Shown here piece by piece: positions 35,894 through 44,524 of a DNA stretch of 64,000 bases. Location of the stretch: contig JAFAEG010000030.1 of the NCBI GenBank assembly GCA_023424095.1, positions 1 to 64,000 on the forward strand, read 5' to 3'. Within the stretch, counting starts at the first letter, position 1. Every line of letters starts with the position of its first letter. The stretch comes from Pseudomonadota bacterium. Lineage in GTDB: Bacteria > Pseudomonadota > Alphaproteobacteria > Sphingomonadales > Sphingomonadaceae. A program made the position numbers and the translations under genes. The notes under the pieces were generated by a model. That model made no database searches. It saw only the letters and a program-made list of their open reading frames with translations, and was not told where the DNA came from.

Positions 35894-37444
35894 TCAGCCC
35901 TGTGCCGGCATTTCCATGCGCGGGAAGATCGGCTGCGGCGGCGCCAGGCGGAAATCCTGCGCCTGTAGCCGGCCATAGAGACCATCATCGCCGATATGCC
36001 GCCATTCCCGCTCGTCCGCCGGCACGCCAAGCTGATCGAGCAGTCGCCCGGCCGCGCCCGGCACCACCGGCTGGATCGCGATGCCGAGCATGCGGATTGC
36101 CTGCACCAAAGTGGCCAGCACCGCCTCCATCCGCTCCGGATCGGTCTTGCGCAGCGCCCAGGGCGCCTCGGCGTCGATATATTGGTTGCAGGCGAACACC
36201 GCGCGGATCCACGCCTCGACGCCCTGGCTCAACGCCAAAGTCCCGAAATGATCGCGCATTTCCACGGTCAGCGCCTCGCGCACCGTCGCGAGCAGCGTCA
36301 CGTCCGCCTCGCCTCGCGGCAGGCGGCCATCGAGATTCTTGACGATGAAGGAGAGCGTGCGCTGGGCGAGATTGCCGAAGCTGTTCGCCAGGTCGGCATT
36401 CACCCGCGTGACGATCGCTTCCGGCGAATAGCTGCCATCCTGCCCGAAGCTGACGTCGCGGATCAGGAAATAGCGGACCGCATCGACTCCGAACGCGTCG
36501 ACAAGCTCCTGGGGCGACACGACATTGCCGAGCGACTTGGACATCTTCTCGCCGCGCAGCAGGACGTGGCCGTGGCCGAACACCTGTTTCGGCAGCGGCA
36601 ATTCCGCCGACATCAGGAAGGCCGGCCAATAGACCGCGTGGAAGCGCACCACGTCCTTGCCGATGATGTGCAGGTCGGCCGGCCAGAACTTGTTGTAACG
36701 CTCTGATTCCGTATCGGGAAAGCCGACGCCAGTGAGATAGTTGGTGAGCGCGTCGAGCCACACGTACATGACGTGCTCCTCGCTCTCCGGCACCTTCACG
36801 CCCCAGTCGAAACTGGTCCGCGAGATGGAAAGATCGCTCAAGCCGCCCTCGACGAAGCGCAGCACCTCGTTGCGCCGGCTCTCGGGCCGAATGAAGTCCG
36901 GATTCGCCTCGTAATGGGCGAGCAAGCGATCCTGATAGGCGGACAGGCGGAAGAACCAGCTTTCCTCGACGGTCCACTCAACAGGCGTGCCCTGCGGCGA
37001 GAATTTCTCTCCGGTATCGGCGACGACCAGTTCGTCCTCGTCATAATAAGCTTCGTCGCGGACCGAATACCAACCTTCGTAGCGGCCGAGATAGATGTCG
37101 CCCTTGGCCGCCATCCGCCGCCACAATTCGCGGCTCGCCTCGTGATGCGCCGGCTCGCTGGTGCGGATGAAGCGATCGAACGAGATGTTAAGCTGCGCGT
37201 CCATCTCCCTGAAGTAGGACGACATTTCATCAGCCAGCGCGCGCGGCTCAATGCCCCGCTCGCGCGCCGCCTGGGCCATCTTCAGGCCATGCTCGTCCGT
37301 GCCCGTCAGGAAGAAGACGTCGCGTCCCTGCAGGCGCTGATAACGCGCAATCGCGTCGGTGCAGATCGCCTCATAGGCGTGGCCGACATGCGGCGGCCCG
37401 TTCGGGTAATTGATCGCGGTGGTGATGTAGAAAGGCTCGGCCAT
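35894..37444 (-). CDS. metG: methionyl-tRNA synthetase
   Basis: A 516-residue class I synthetase. It begins MAEPFYITTAINYPNGPPHV and has the HIGH-type motif HVGH and the catalytic GEKMSKSLGN near residue 300. It lacks the C-terminal EMAP-like tRNA-binding domain, as in the short alphaproteobacterial form. It attaches methionine to initiator and elongator tRNA-Met. It sits immediately upstream of dusB and downstream of holB (30-base gap), so it belongs to the leftward replication/cell-wall run. Confidence 0.96.
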   Translation of the reverse strand: MAEPFYITTAINYPNGPPHVGHAYEAICTDAIARYQRLQGRDVFFLTGTDEHGLKMAQAARERGIEPRALADEMSSYFREMDAQLNISFDRFIRTSEPAHHEASRELWRRMAAKGDIYLGRYEGWYSVRDEAYYDEDELVVADTGEKFSPQGTPVEWTVEESWFFRLSAYQDRLLAHYEANPDFIRPESRRNEVLRFVEGGLSDLSISRTSFDWGVKVPESEEHVMYVWLDALTNYLTGVGFPDTESERYNKFWPADLHIIGKDVVRFHAVYWPAFLMSAELPLPKQVFGHGHVLLRGEKMSKSLGNVVSPQELVDAFGVDAVRYFLIRDVSFGQDGSYSPEAIVTRVNADLANSFGNLAQRTLSFIVKNLDGRLPRGEADVTLLATVREALTVEMRDHFGTLALSQGVEAWIRAVFACNQYIDAEAPWALRKTDPERMEAVLATLVQAIRMLGIAIQPVVPGAAGRLLDQLGVPADEREWRHIGDDGLYGRLQAQDFRLAPPQPIFPRMEMPAQG

Positions 37445-37474
37445 GCCCGGTCTTTAGGGCGGGGCGGCAGCGGA

Positions 37475-38467
37475 TCAAGCCTTGCGGCTTGTTCCAGCAG
37501 AGGACTTGGCCAGTCCCGCAATCAGTCCCGCCATCTCGAACGCGGTGGCCTGCGGCTCGAGCGACTGACGCTGTGCCACGCGAGACAAGGCCTCCGCCTC
37601 CTCCCACAGCCGGACCGCTCCGGCCAGCGCTGCGCCGCGCCGGTCCCGCGCCGCCGCGGCGATGAAGGAGGGCGCACGATCGAGAAAGGCCTCGTAACGC
37701 GGCTGCGCACTCTTGCCCGCCAGGCTCTGGGCCAGCGCCGCGCGTTGCTTGTTGGTCGGATCGCCATTGCTTGCGATCGCCCGCATCGCCTGATCAAGCC
37801 CCCCCACGTCCAGCCCGCGATAGGCGGCGGCGCGGCCGGGGGCGCCGCCACCCGATGCGGCCAGCGCCTCGATCTCCGCCGGCGGCGCATCGGGAATCGC
37901 CTGGGCAAGCGCCCGCTTCATGTCGGCCTGCTCCAACGGCGCGAGCCGCAGCAGCCGGCAGCGTGACCGGATGGTCGGCAGCAGCCGCTCCGGCGCGTGG
38001 CTGACCAGCAAGAACACAGTGTTCGCCGGCGGCTCCTCGAGATTCTTCAGCAAGGCATTGGCCCCGCCTGTCTCCAAATCGTCCGCCGCGTCGACCACGA
38101 CCACGCGCCACGGCGAATATGTCGGCGCGGTCGCGAACAGCCGCTGCAGGCCGCGCACCTGATCGATCTTGATGCTGCGCGCCAGTTCGGTGCCACCATC
38201 TTTGGCCAGCCGTTCCAGCAGCATGAAGTCGGGATGGCTTCCCGCCGCCATCAGCCGCGCTGATTGATGCTCCTCCGGTACCTCGAAGCCCGGCCGGGCC
38301 ACCGGCCCCTGCCCTTGTGCCAGCACCCGAAGCGCCGCCTTACGCGCGAACAGGCCCTTGCCGATGCCCTCGGCACCAGCGATCAGCCAGGCATGGTGCA
38401 GCCGCCCGCCGTCCAGCGCGGCACGGAACGCCGCCACCGCCGCTTCATGGCCATAGAGCGGGCTCAC
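37475..38467 (-). CDS. holB: DNA polymerase III subunit delta-prime
   Basis: A 330-residue clamp-loader subunit. The start MSPLYGHEAAVAAFRAALDG and the Walker-A-like AGAEGIGKGLFARKA lead the AAA+ domain, followed by VVVVDAADDLETGGANALLK and the SRC-containing DNA/ATP contact LLPTIRSRCRLLRL. The Walker A is degenerate as expected for delta-prime. Its start overlaps the tmk stop by 4 bases, the usual tmk-holB coupling. It helps load the beta clamp during replication. Confidence 0.95.
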   Translation of the reverse strand: MSPLYGHEAAVAAFRAALDGGRLHHAWLIAGAEGIGKGLFARKAALRVLAQGQGPVARPGFEVPEEHQSARLMAAGSHPDFMLLERLAKDGGTELARSIKIDQVRGLQRLFATAPTYSPWRVVVVDAADDLETGGANALLKNLEEPPANTVFLLVSHAPERLLPTIRSRCRLLRLAPLEQADMKRALAQAIPDAPPAEIEALAASGGGAPGRAAAYRGLDVGGLDQAMRAIASNGDPTNKQRAALAQSLAGKSAQPRYEAFLDRAPSFIAAAARDRRGAALAGAVRLWEEAEALSRVAQRQSLEPQATAFEMAGLIAGLAKSSAGTSRKA

Positions 38468-39087
38468 AGCAGATCCTCGAGCGCGTCCAGCAGCCGCTGG
38501 GTTACCGCCTCGACCGCGCCCGATGCATCGACCAGCCGGACGCGCTCGGGTTCGCTGGCCGCAATGGTGCGGAAGGCGGATTCAACGGCCTCATGATAAG
38601 CCGCCGACCTCCCGCCGATCCGGTCGCTCTCGTCGCCATCCCTGGCGCGGGCGCGCTCCGCACCCTCGGGGTGGAGAAGCATCAGGGTCCGGTCCGGAAA
38701 CCATTCGCCGATCCCGAAGGCATTGATCGCCCGCACCCGCTCCAGACCAAGCCCGCCAGCGCCACCCTGATAAGCGAGCGAGCTGTCGATGAAGCGGTCT
38801 GACAGCACCCAGCGCCCGGCTTCGACCGCCGGGCGGATCACCTTGTCGACATGATCGGTACGCGCCGCCGCGAACAGCAAGGCCTCGGCCTCGGCACCCC
38901 AGCGCTCTTCGCTCCCGCCGAGCAACAGGGCGCGGATCGCCTCGGCGCCTTCGCTGCCGCCCGGTTCACGGGTTTCGATGACGTCATGACCTCGCGCCCG
39001 CAGCGCCGCGGCCAGTGCGCGCACCTGGGTCGACTTGCCGACCCCTTCCCCGCCTTCGAGACTGATGAAGCGGCCGCGCCCGCTCAT
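38464..39087 (-). CDS. tmk: thymidylate kinase
   Basis: A 207-residue kinase that phosphorylates dTMP. The P-loop reads ISLEGGEGVGKSTQVRAL, the DR[YH]-like motif is LSDRFIDSSLAYQGG, and the LID region follows. A longer frame exists upstream, but it runs inside the opposite reading of the dacC-type gene; the ATG at 39087 fits homologues exactly (MSGRGRFISLEGGEG). It overlaps both the upstream PBP gene and the downstream holB by 4 bases or fewer. Confidence 0.96.
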   Translation of the reverse strand: MSGRGRFISLEGGEGVGKSTQVRALAAALRARGHDVIETREPGGSEGAEAIRALLLGGSEERWGAEAEALLFAAARTDHVDKVIRPAVEAGRWVLSDRFIDSSLAYQGGAGGLGLERVRAINAFGIGEWFPDRTLMLLHPEGAERARARDGDESDRIGGRSAAYHEAVESAFRTIAASEPERVRLVDASGAVEAVTQRLLDALEDLL

Positions 39088-40253
39088 CACATGCCGATGA
39101 GTGATTTGAGCCCGTTCCAGATGCGGCCAAAGAAGCCGGCTTCGGTCACTTCGCTCTCGGCGACCAGCGGCATGGTCATCGCCGGAACGCCGTCCGCCTC
39201 GACCACCAGATCGGCGATATGCTGCCCCTGGGCGATCGGCGCCTTGATCGGGCCCTGATAGACGATCTTCGCGCGCAGCCGCGTGCCGGCACCGGCCGGG
39301 ATCGTCGCCGCCAAATTGCGCGGCGCCACCAGGCCGACGCTGTTGGCGCTGCCCAGCTGCACTTCGGCCTCGCCGATCCGCGCATTCTGCTGGAACAAAG
39401 CCCGCGACTGCCAGGCGCGGAAGCCCCAATCCATGAACTTCACCGATTCCTCGATGCGGGCACCGGACGAACCAAGGCCGGCCACCACCATGATCAGCCG
39501 CCGGCCATTCTGCTCGGCCGAGCCGGTGAAGCCATAGCCAGCCTCCTCGGTATGACCGGTCTTCAGCCCGTCGGCACCCTGCACCCGGCCCAGGATCGGA
39601 TTGCGATTCCCCTGGGTGATCGCCGCGCCGCTGCCCATCTGCCGGCCCGAGGTGAATTCGGTCTGGGCATAGAAGCGCCGATAGAGGTCGCCATGATCGC
39701 GGATGGTCGATTGCGCGAGTTTTCCGAGGTCGCGCGCGGTCGTGTAGGTCACGCCGCCGTCGGGCCAGCCGACCGGATTGCCCCAATGCGAACTGGTCAG
39801 GCCCAATTCCTCGCTGTCGCGGTTCATCAGCTGCACGAAGGCCGCTTCCGTTCCCGAAATACACTCAGCCAAGACGACGGTGGCGTCGTTGCCGGACTGC
39901 GTGACGACGCCGTGCAACAGATGCTCGACGCTATATTGGCCGTTCGCCTCCAGGAAGGAGGTCGAGCCCTGGCTATGCCATTGCCGCCAGGTTTCGGGCC
40001 GCATCGTGCATTGCTTGTCGAGCGCCACTTCCCCGCTCTCGATCAGGCGGAAGACGACGTGCGTGGTCATCATCTTGGCCATCGACGCCGGCGGAATGCG
40101 GCGGTCGGCATCCTTCTCATATAGCACCGACCCGGAGGTCAGATCGATCATGAAGGCGATCGGCGCCGCGGTCTCGAAAGTGGGTGCCTGGGCGCTGGCG
40201 GGCAGCACGGTGAGACCGGCGAGGAGGGAGGCGGTGGCAAGGAGGCGCTTCAT
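39087..40253 (-). CDS. D-alanyl-D-alanine carboxypeptidase (PBP5/6, DacC-like)
   Basis: A 388-residue secreted penicillin-binding protein. The signal peptide MKRLLATASLLAGLTVLPASA is followed by the active-site SMAK tetrad (SxxK) near residue 57, SGN (QSGNDATVVLAE) and KTG (LKTGHTEEAGYGF). The C-terminal beta domain and an amphipathic membrane-anchoring helix (FGRIWNGLKSLIGM) complete it. It trims the terminal D-Ala of peptidoglycan stems. The stop overlaps the tmk start, and the MltB-type gene lies 70 bases upstream. Confidence 0.95.
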   Translation of the reverse strand: MKRLLATASLLAGLTVLPASAQAPTFETAAPIAFMIDLTSGSVLYEKDADRRIPPASMAKMMTTHVVFRLIESGEVALDKQCTMRPETWRQWHSQGSTSFLEANGQYSVEHLLHGVVTQSGNDATVVLAECISGTEAAFVQLMNRDSEELGLTSSHWGNPVGWPDGGVTYTTARDLGKLAQSTIRDHGDLYRRFYAQTEFTSGRQMGSGAAITQGNRNPILGRVQGADGLKTGHTEEAGYGFTGSAEQNGRRLIMVVAGLGSSGARIEESVKFMDWGFRAWQSRALFQQNARIGEAEVQLGSANSVGLVAPRNLAATIPAGAGTRLRAKIVYQGPIKAPIAQGQHIADLVVEADGVPAMTMPLVAESEVTEAGFFGRIWNGLKSLIGM

Positions 40254-40323
40254 TGGAAACTCTGCACTGAAACTGGGGGACCCGGCCTCACTGCCCCTCC
40301 GCCGCCGCGCCGTCCAGCCCGTT

Positions 40324-41457
40324 TCAGCCGTGAATGCCCTGCGACAGCAAGGACACGGTGAGGCCGTAGAAATTCGAGCAATTATAATCGAGGATGACCC
40401 GGTAATTGTTGGTCAGCAGATAGGCCGGCGCGCCGGGGCCGTCGGGCTCCAGCAGGGTCGCCATCTCATCATCCGCGATCCGCTGCGCGCTGGCGATCGG
40501 CTGCACGCCCAGCGCCCGCCATTCCGCCATGGTCAGCCAGCGGCTGTGCCGTTCGAACACGCGGGCGCAGCGCGGCGCGCGCATATTGTTGGCGATCGCG
40601 GCGCGATCCAGCCCCGCTGGCACCCGCACCTCCGCGCCCCAAGGCACGTTCGGCTTCCAACCGGCATTGTTCAAATAATTGGCGATCGAAGCCAATGCGT
40701 CGACCGAACTGCCCCAGATGTCGGCGCGGCCGTCCCCGTCGCCATCCACTGCGAGGCGAATGTAGACGGACGGCAGGAATTGCGACTGGCCGGTCGCGCC
40801 GGCCCATGACCCTTGCAAGGTCGAGCGCGGGAAGCCGCGCTCCAGCATCTTGAGCGTCGCGACGAACTCGGTCGCGAACAATTCGCGGCGACGGCCTTCA
40901 TAAGCCAGGCTCGCCAGCGAATTGAGCAGGTCGAAATTGCCCATGATCCGGCCGTAACCGGTTTCCTTGCCCCAGATCGCGACCAGCACCGACGGGTCGA
41001 CGCCATAACGCTGCCCGATCTCCGCCAGTTGCGCCGCATGCCGGGCGAGCCGGTCGCGGCCCATATTGGCCAGCGCCGGGGTCACGTGCCGCGCCAGATA
41101 GGGCTGGAACGGCGGATTGGAGGTGCTACCCGGCGGGCCACCCGGCTGCTGCCGATCGAGCTGCACCGTGCGGGCGGAAAAGGTCAGGGTGGGAAAGATG
41201 CGATTGATCGTGGCCTGGCTCACGCCTTCCGCCAGCGCCCGCCGCTCAAGGTCCGGCAGATAGGCCCGGAAGCCAGCCTCGCTGAGGCCGCTTTCCTGGA
41301 CCGCAACCTTCGCCTGCCGCTCGACCCGGGCCGGCGCGACCAGCTTACGCTCGGTGACCTCGGCCACGCCCTCGAAAAAGGCACCGGTCGACGGCAGCTC
41401 GGCCGTATGGCCCAGCCCGAAGCCGGAAAACAGGAATGACAAGGTCCTCAGCAGCAT
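40324..41457 (-). CDS. lytic murein transglycosylase (MltB family)
   Basis: A 377-residue periplasmic enzyme. From the ATG at 41457 (MLLRTLSFLFSGFGLGH) it has a short signal-like hydrophobic start. The transglycosylase domain has the catalytic glutamate in AIWGKETGYGRIMG, the family segment SWAGATGQSQFLPSVY, and the DGDGDGRADIW loop typical of MltB. A C-terminal peptidoglycan-binding-like part ends the protein. It cleaves glycan strands to 1,6-anhydro ends. The longer frame to 41556 adds a non-conserved leader. Upstream gene of the cell-wall run. Confidence 0.92.
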   Translation of the reverse strand: MLLRTLSFLFSGFGLGHTAELPSTGAFFEGVAEVTERKLVAPARVERQAKVAVQESGLSEAGFRAYLPDLERRALAEGVSQATINRIFPTLTFSARTVQLDRQQPGGPPGSTSNPPFQPYLARHVTPALANMGRDRLARHAAQLAEIGQRYGVDPSVLVAIWGKETGYGRIMGNFDLLNSLASLAYEGRRRELFATEFVATLKMLERGFPRSTLQGSWAGATGQSQFLPSVYIRLAVDGDGDGRADIWGSSVDALASIANYLNNAGWKPNVPWGAEVRVPAGLDRAAIANNMRAPRCARVFERHSRWLTMAEWRALGVQPIASAQRIADDEMATLLEPDGPGAPAYLLTNNYRVILDYNCSNFYGLTVSLLSQGIHG

Positions 41458-41607
41458 GTCGTCGCCTTCATCGAATCCACTATGTCGGCCCCGTCCGCAA
41501 TATGAAAGGCTTGACATGGCGGAAGGCTGAATGCCGGGCTGAAACGTGCACGGCACTGGCCAAACGCATTGTCGCGGCCCCGCTCCATGTGGCAGGGCAC
41601 GCGCACC

Positions 41608-41697
41608 GGATGGGTGGCCGAGTGGTTTAAGGCAGCGGTCTTGAAAACCGCCGTGGGTGCAAGCTCACCGTGGGTTCGAATCCCACCCCATCCGCCA
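41608..41697 (+). tRNA. tRNA-Ser (anticodon TGA)
   Basis: A 90-base class II tRNA including an encoded CCA end. Acceptor arms GGATGGG and CCCATCC pair fully. The anticodon stem GCGGT/ACCGC encloses loop CTTGAAA, so the anticodon TGA (41642-41644) reads UCA and relatives. A long variable arm GTGGGTGCAAGCTCAC and the T-arm with GGTTCGAATCC follow. No tRNA neighbour. Confidence 0.97.
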
Positions 41698-41843
41698 CAC
41701 GCCCCGGCGAGCCTCCGATTAACCCGATGTAGAAGCTTCGGCACGAATGAGACGGGTCGGCTCCAGATCCTCCAGAATTGCGACGCATGACCGTGTCGAC
41801 ATTCGGCAGGGCAGCCGGGAAATGTCGGAGCAGCGCGGGGCAG

Positions 41844-42941
41844 ATGGGCATGAATGAACTCGAGGCGTCCAGCGATTCGTCCGCCTATGAAGTGCCTGCT
41901 GCCGTGGATGAATTCGGCAGGCTGACGGATCATTGCGTCCGGCAAGCGCTGGAGATGATAGACACGCACGGCCTGGTCATCCTGACCGGCCTGCTGTCGG
42001 ACGAGGAAGCGGATTTCGGCCTGGAGCTGATGCGCCAAACCATCGACGATCCGGATCGCAGCCGCTGCTCCTTCGCCAGCGAGACCGACAATCGCTACGT
42101 GCGCCGCGATTTCTGCTCCCTTCCCTCGACGCCGCCTGTGAAGAGCTTTGCCGCCACCTTGTGCCAGCGTCTGGAGGGCGTCCTGTCGGAATATTGCGGC
42201 CGGTCGCGTCCGCTTCTCGAGATCATCACCCTGACCAGCTATCTCGGCTCATCGCATCAATATATTCACCGCGATCCGGCCGGCGTGATCAGCCTTCTGG
42301 CCGCCGTGGAAGACGTCTCGGAGCAGCAGGGGGGAACGGCTTTCATCCCCGGGACGCACATGTACGGCGGCGCCGAATACAAACATGGCGGCGCGGCCCA
42401 TGCGTTGGTGGAGCTGTTTCGCACCAAGTGTAATTACAGGATCTTTCGCCATAATCTGAAGAAATTATGGGCGATGCGCGGGGACAAGCAGACCCCGCTT
42501 GCGCCTGGCGAGTTCAGGGACCGGGTGTTTTCAACCAAGTGGGATCAGCATCAGCCAAATCTGCTGCGCTTCGTGATGGGGAAGAATTCCCAATTCAGCA
42601 TTCGCATGCTCGGCCCGCGGCGCTTGTGGAAACTCTATCGCCAGCGCAAGCGCCTCGGCAGCCTGTTCCAACTGGTCCAGACGGCACCTCGGAAGGGGAG
42701 CGTCATCCTCTATCGGAGCGATTTGCTCCATGGCGGCCCCGACAATAGGTCGCCCCATCCCCGGCGCTTCTTCGGCATGAGCATCGCGCGGGACATCATC
42801 GAACCCAAATATTGGCATGATGGCTATTCGCCGCACCCCACGCTGATTTCTCAGCCGATGTGTTTCGGCGACCTTCTGGACGCTCCCCCGCTTCCGGTGC
42901 CGTCCCGAGCGGCTCGCCGCCACCTGCGAGTCTCCGGATAA
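41844..42941 (+). CDS. phytanoyl-CoA dioxygenase (PhyH)-like protein
   Basis: A 365-residue protein resembling Fe(II)/2-oxoglutarate oxygenases. The iron ligands fit HRD (His142, Asp144) and a distal His296 in LLHGGPDNRS, with an Arg after it for 2-oxoglutarate. GTAFIPGTHMYGG between them is the usual jellyroll turn. A non-standard stretch of about 60 basic residues (about 210-270) separates the two halves. ATG codons at 41787, 41844 and 41850 are in frame; the middle one is chosen. It stands alone just downstream of tRNA-Ser; the substrate is unknown. Confidence 0.78.
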   Translation: MGMNELEASSDSSAYEVPAAVDEFGRLTDHCVRQALEMIDTHGLVILTGLLSDEEADFGLELMRQTIDDPDRSRCSFASETDNRYVRRDFCSLPSTPPVKSFAATLCQRLEGVLSEYCGRSRPLLEIITLTSYLGSSHQYIHRDPAGVISLLAAVEDVSEQQGGTAFIPGTHMYGGAEYKHGGAAHALVELFRTKCNYRIFRHNLKKLWAMRGDKQTPLAPGEFRDRVFSTKWDQHQPNLLRFVMGKNSQFSIRMLGPRRLWKLYRQRKRLGSLFQLVQTAPRKGSVILYRSDLLHGGPDNRSPHPRRFFGMSIARDIIEPKYWHDGYSPHPTLISQPMCFGDLLDAPPLPVPSRAARRHLRVSG

Positions 42942-43053
42942 AGCGTCTGGTCCGGCCCGGATGAGCGGCTGCGGCGCGCCCGGAACCCCACTACCCCCTT
43001 CCCCCACAGGGCTCTTGCCCGCATGATGCCCCGAACAGCGGGAGCCGGGAATC

Positions 43054-44043
43054 ATGATCGAAACCATCCTCCTCGTCGTCGTCGCGACGGTGATCCTCTA
43101 TCTGTTCGCCAGCGTGAAGCAGGTCCGGCAGGGCTATCAATATACGATCGAGCATTTCGGCCGTTTCACCCAGGCGGCGCGGCCCGGGCTGATCTTCGTC
43201 CCGGCCTTCTTCTACCGGGTCGGCCGGCGCATCAACATGATGGAGCAGGTGCTCGACATTCCGGGCCAGGAGATCATCACCAAGGACAATGCCATGGTCT
43301 CGACCGATGGCGTGGTCTTCTTCCAGGTGCTGGACGCCGCCAAGGCAGCCTATGAGGTCTCCGATCTCTACAACGCCATCCTGAACCTGGTGACGACGAA
43401 CCTGCGCACCGTGATGGGCTCGATGGACCTCGACGAGACTTTGTCGAAGCGCGACGAGATCAACGCGCGGCTGCTGAACGTGATCGATCACGCCACGGAA
43501 GCGTGGGGCATCAAGATCACCCGCGTCGAGATCAAGGACATCCGCCCGCCCGCCGACATCGTCAACGCGATGGCCCGGCAGATGAAGGCGGAGCGCGAGA
43601 AGCGCGCCAACATTCTCGACGCCGAAGGCTTCCGGGCCGCCGCCATCCTGAAGGCGGAGGGCGAGAAGCAGTCGCAGATCCTTGAGGCCGAGGGCCGCCG
43701 CGAAGCCGCCTTCCGCGACGCCGAGGCGCGCGAGCGCGAGGCGGAGGCGGAAGCGAAGGCCACGCAGGTGGTCAGTGAGGCGATCGCCAACGGCAACGCC
43801 CAGGCACTCAATTACTTCATCGCCCAGAAATATACCGACGCGGTGAGCGGCTTCGCCAACTCGCCCAACGCCAAGACCATCCTGTTCCCGGTCGAGGCCA
43901 CCCAACTGATCGGCACCTTGGGCGGGATCGGCGAGATCGCCCGCGAGGTGATGAGCAGCAAGGGTGGCGTCGGCCTGATGCCGGCCGCCTCGACCGGGGT
44001 TCCGAATACGCGGCGCGACCGCGATCCGGGCGCCGGCCAATGA
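43054..44043 (+). CDS. SPFH-domain membrane protein (QmcA/stomatin-like)
   Basis: A 329-residue protein with one N-terminal transmembrane helix (about 2-20) followed by the prohibitin-homology domain (VRQGYQYTIEHFGRF; LDIPGQEIITKDN) and a long coiled coil rich in Ala/Glu/Arg (about 175-250). Such proteins form oligomeric cages on the inner membrane and control proteases. It ends 4 bases into the NfeD gene, the classic partner. Confidence 0.94.
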   Translation: MIETILLVVVATVILYLFASVKQVRQGYQYTIEHFGRFTQAARPGLIFVPAFFYRVGRRINMMEQVLDIPGQEIITKDNAMVSTDGVVFFQVLDAAKAAYEVSDLYNAILNLVTTNLRTVMGSMDLDETLSKRDEINARLLNVIDHATEAWGIKITRVEIKDIRPPADIVNAMARQMKAEREKRANILDAEGFRAAAILKAEGEKQSQILEAEGRREAAFRDAEAREREAEAEAKATQVVSEAIANGNAQALNYFIAQKYTDAVSGFANSPNAKTILFPVEATQLIGTLGGIGEIAREVMSSKGGVGLMPAASTGVPNTRRDRDPGAGQ

Positions 44044-44501
44044 ACTGGGGCGAAATCGACGCGGGCTGGTATTGGGTTGCGGCAGCGGCCCTGCTTGCGC
44101 TGACCGAATTGGCGATTCCGGGCATCTTTCTCGTCTGGATCGCCGCCGCGGCGGTGATCGCAGGCATCGTCGCTTTCGCCACCGGCGTTGGCCTGGAAAC
44201 GCAGCTGATCGTCTTCGGCATCGCCTCGATCCTGATGGTGCTGATCGCCCGCCGCTCGCAGGCGAAGACGATCCTGACCAGCAGCGACCCGTTGCTGAAC
44301 GACCGCGCCGCCCGCCTGATCGGCCAATCGGTGACGGTGCTGGACGCGATCGAGAATGGCCAGGGCCGGGTGAAGGTGGGCGACAGCGTCTGGTCGGCGC
44401 GCGGTGAGGATGCGGCGGCGGGCACGCGCGTCCAAGTGGTCGGCATCGAAGGCAGTTCGCTGCTCGTCGTCCCGGTCGCCGCGCCCCCGGCAATTTCCTG
44501 A
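44040..44501 (+). CDS. NfeD-family membrane protein
   Basis: A 153-residue protein of the short NfeD type: two or three hydrophobic helices (about residues 10-75) followed by an OB-fold beta-barrel domain (LIGQSVTVLDAIENGQGRVKVGDSVWSA). The start overlaps the stop of the SPFH gene, so the pair is translationally coupled, and NfeD is thought to help SPFH oligomers organise the membrane. No protease half is present, as expected for the short form. Confidence 0.93.
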   Translation: MNWGEIDAGWYWVAAAALLALTELAIPGIFLVWIAAAAVIAGIVAFATGVGLETQLIVFGIASILMVLIARRSQAKTILTSSDPLLNDRAARLIGQSVTVLDAIENGQGRVKVGDSVWSARGEDAAAGTRVQVVGIEGSSLLVVPVAAPPAIS

Positions 44502-44524
44502 CTGTTCATACGGAGACGATTGCG

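Noticed and set aside
39088..39864. A longer thymidylate kinase frame
   Set aside because: The extra codons lie inside the PBP gene on the same strand in another frame; tmk similarity starts at 39087.
41608..43054. A prophage or integrative element at tRNA-Ser
   Set aside because: I found no integrase and no repeat of the tRNA 3' end in the window.
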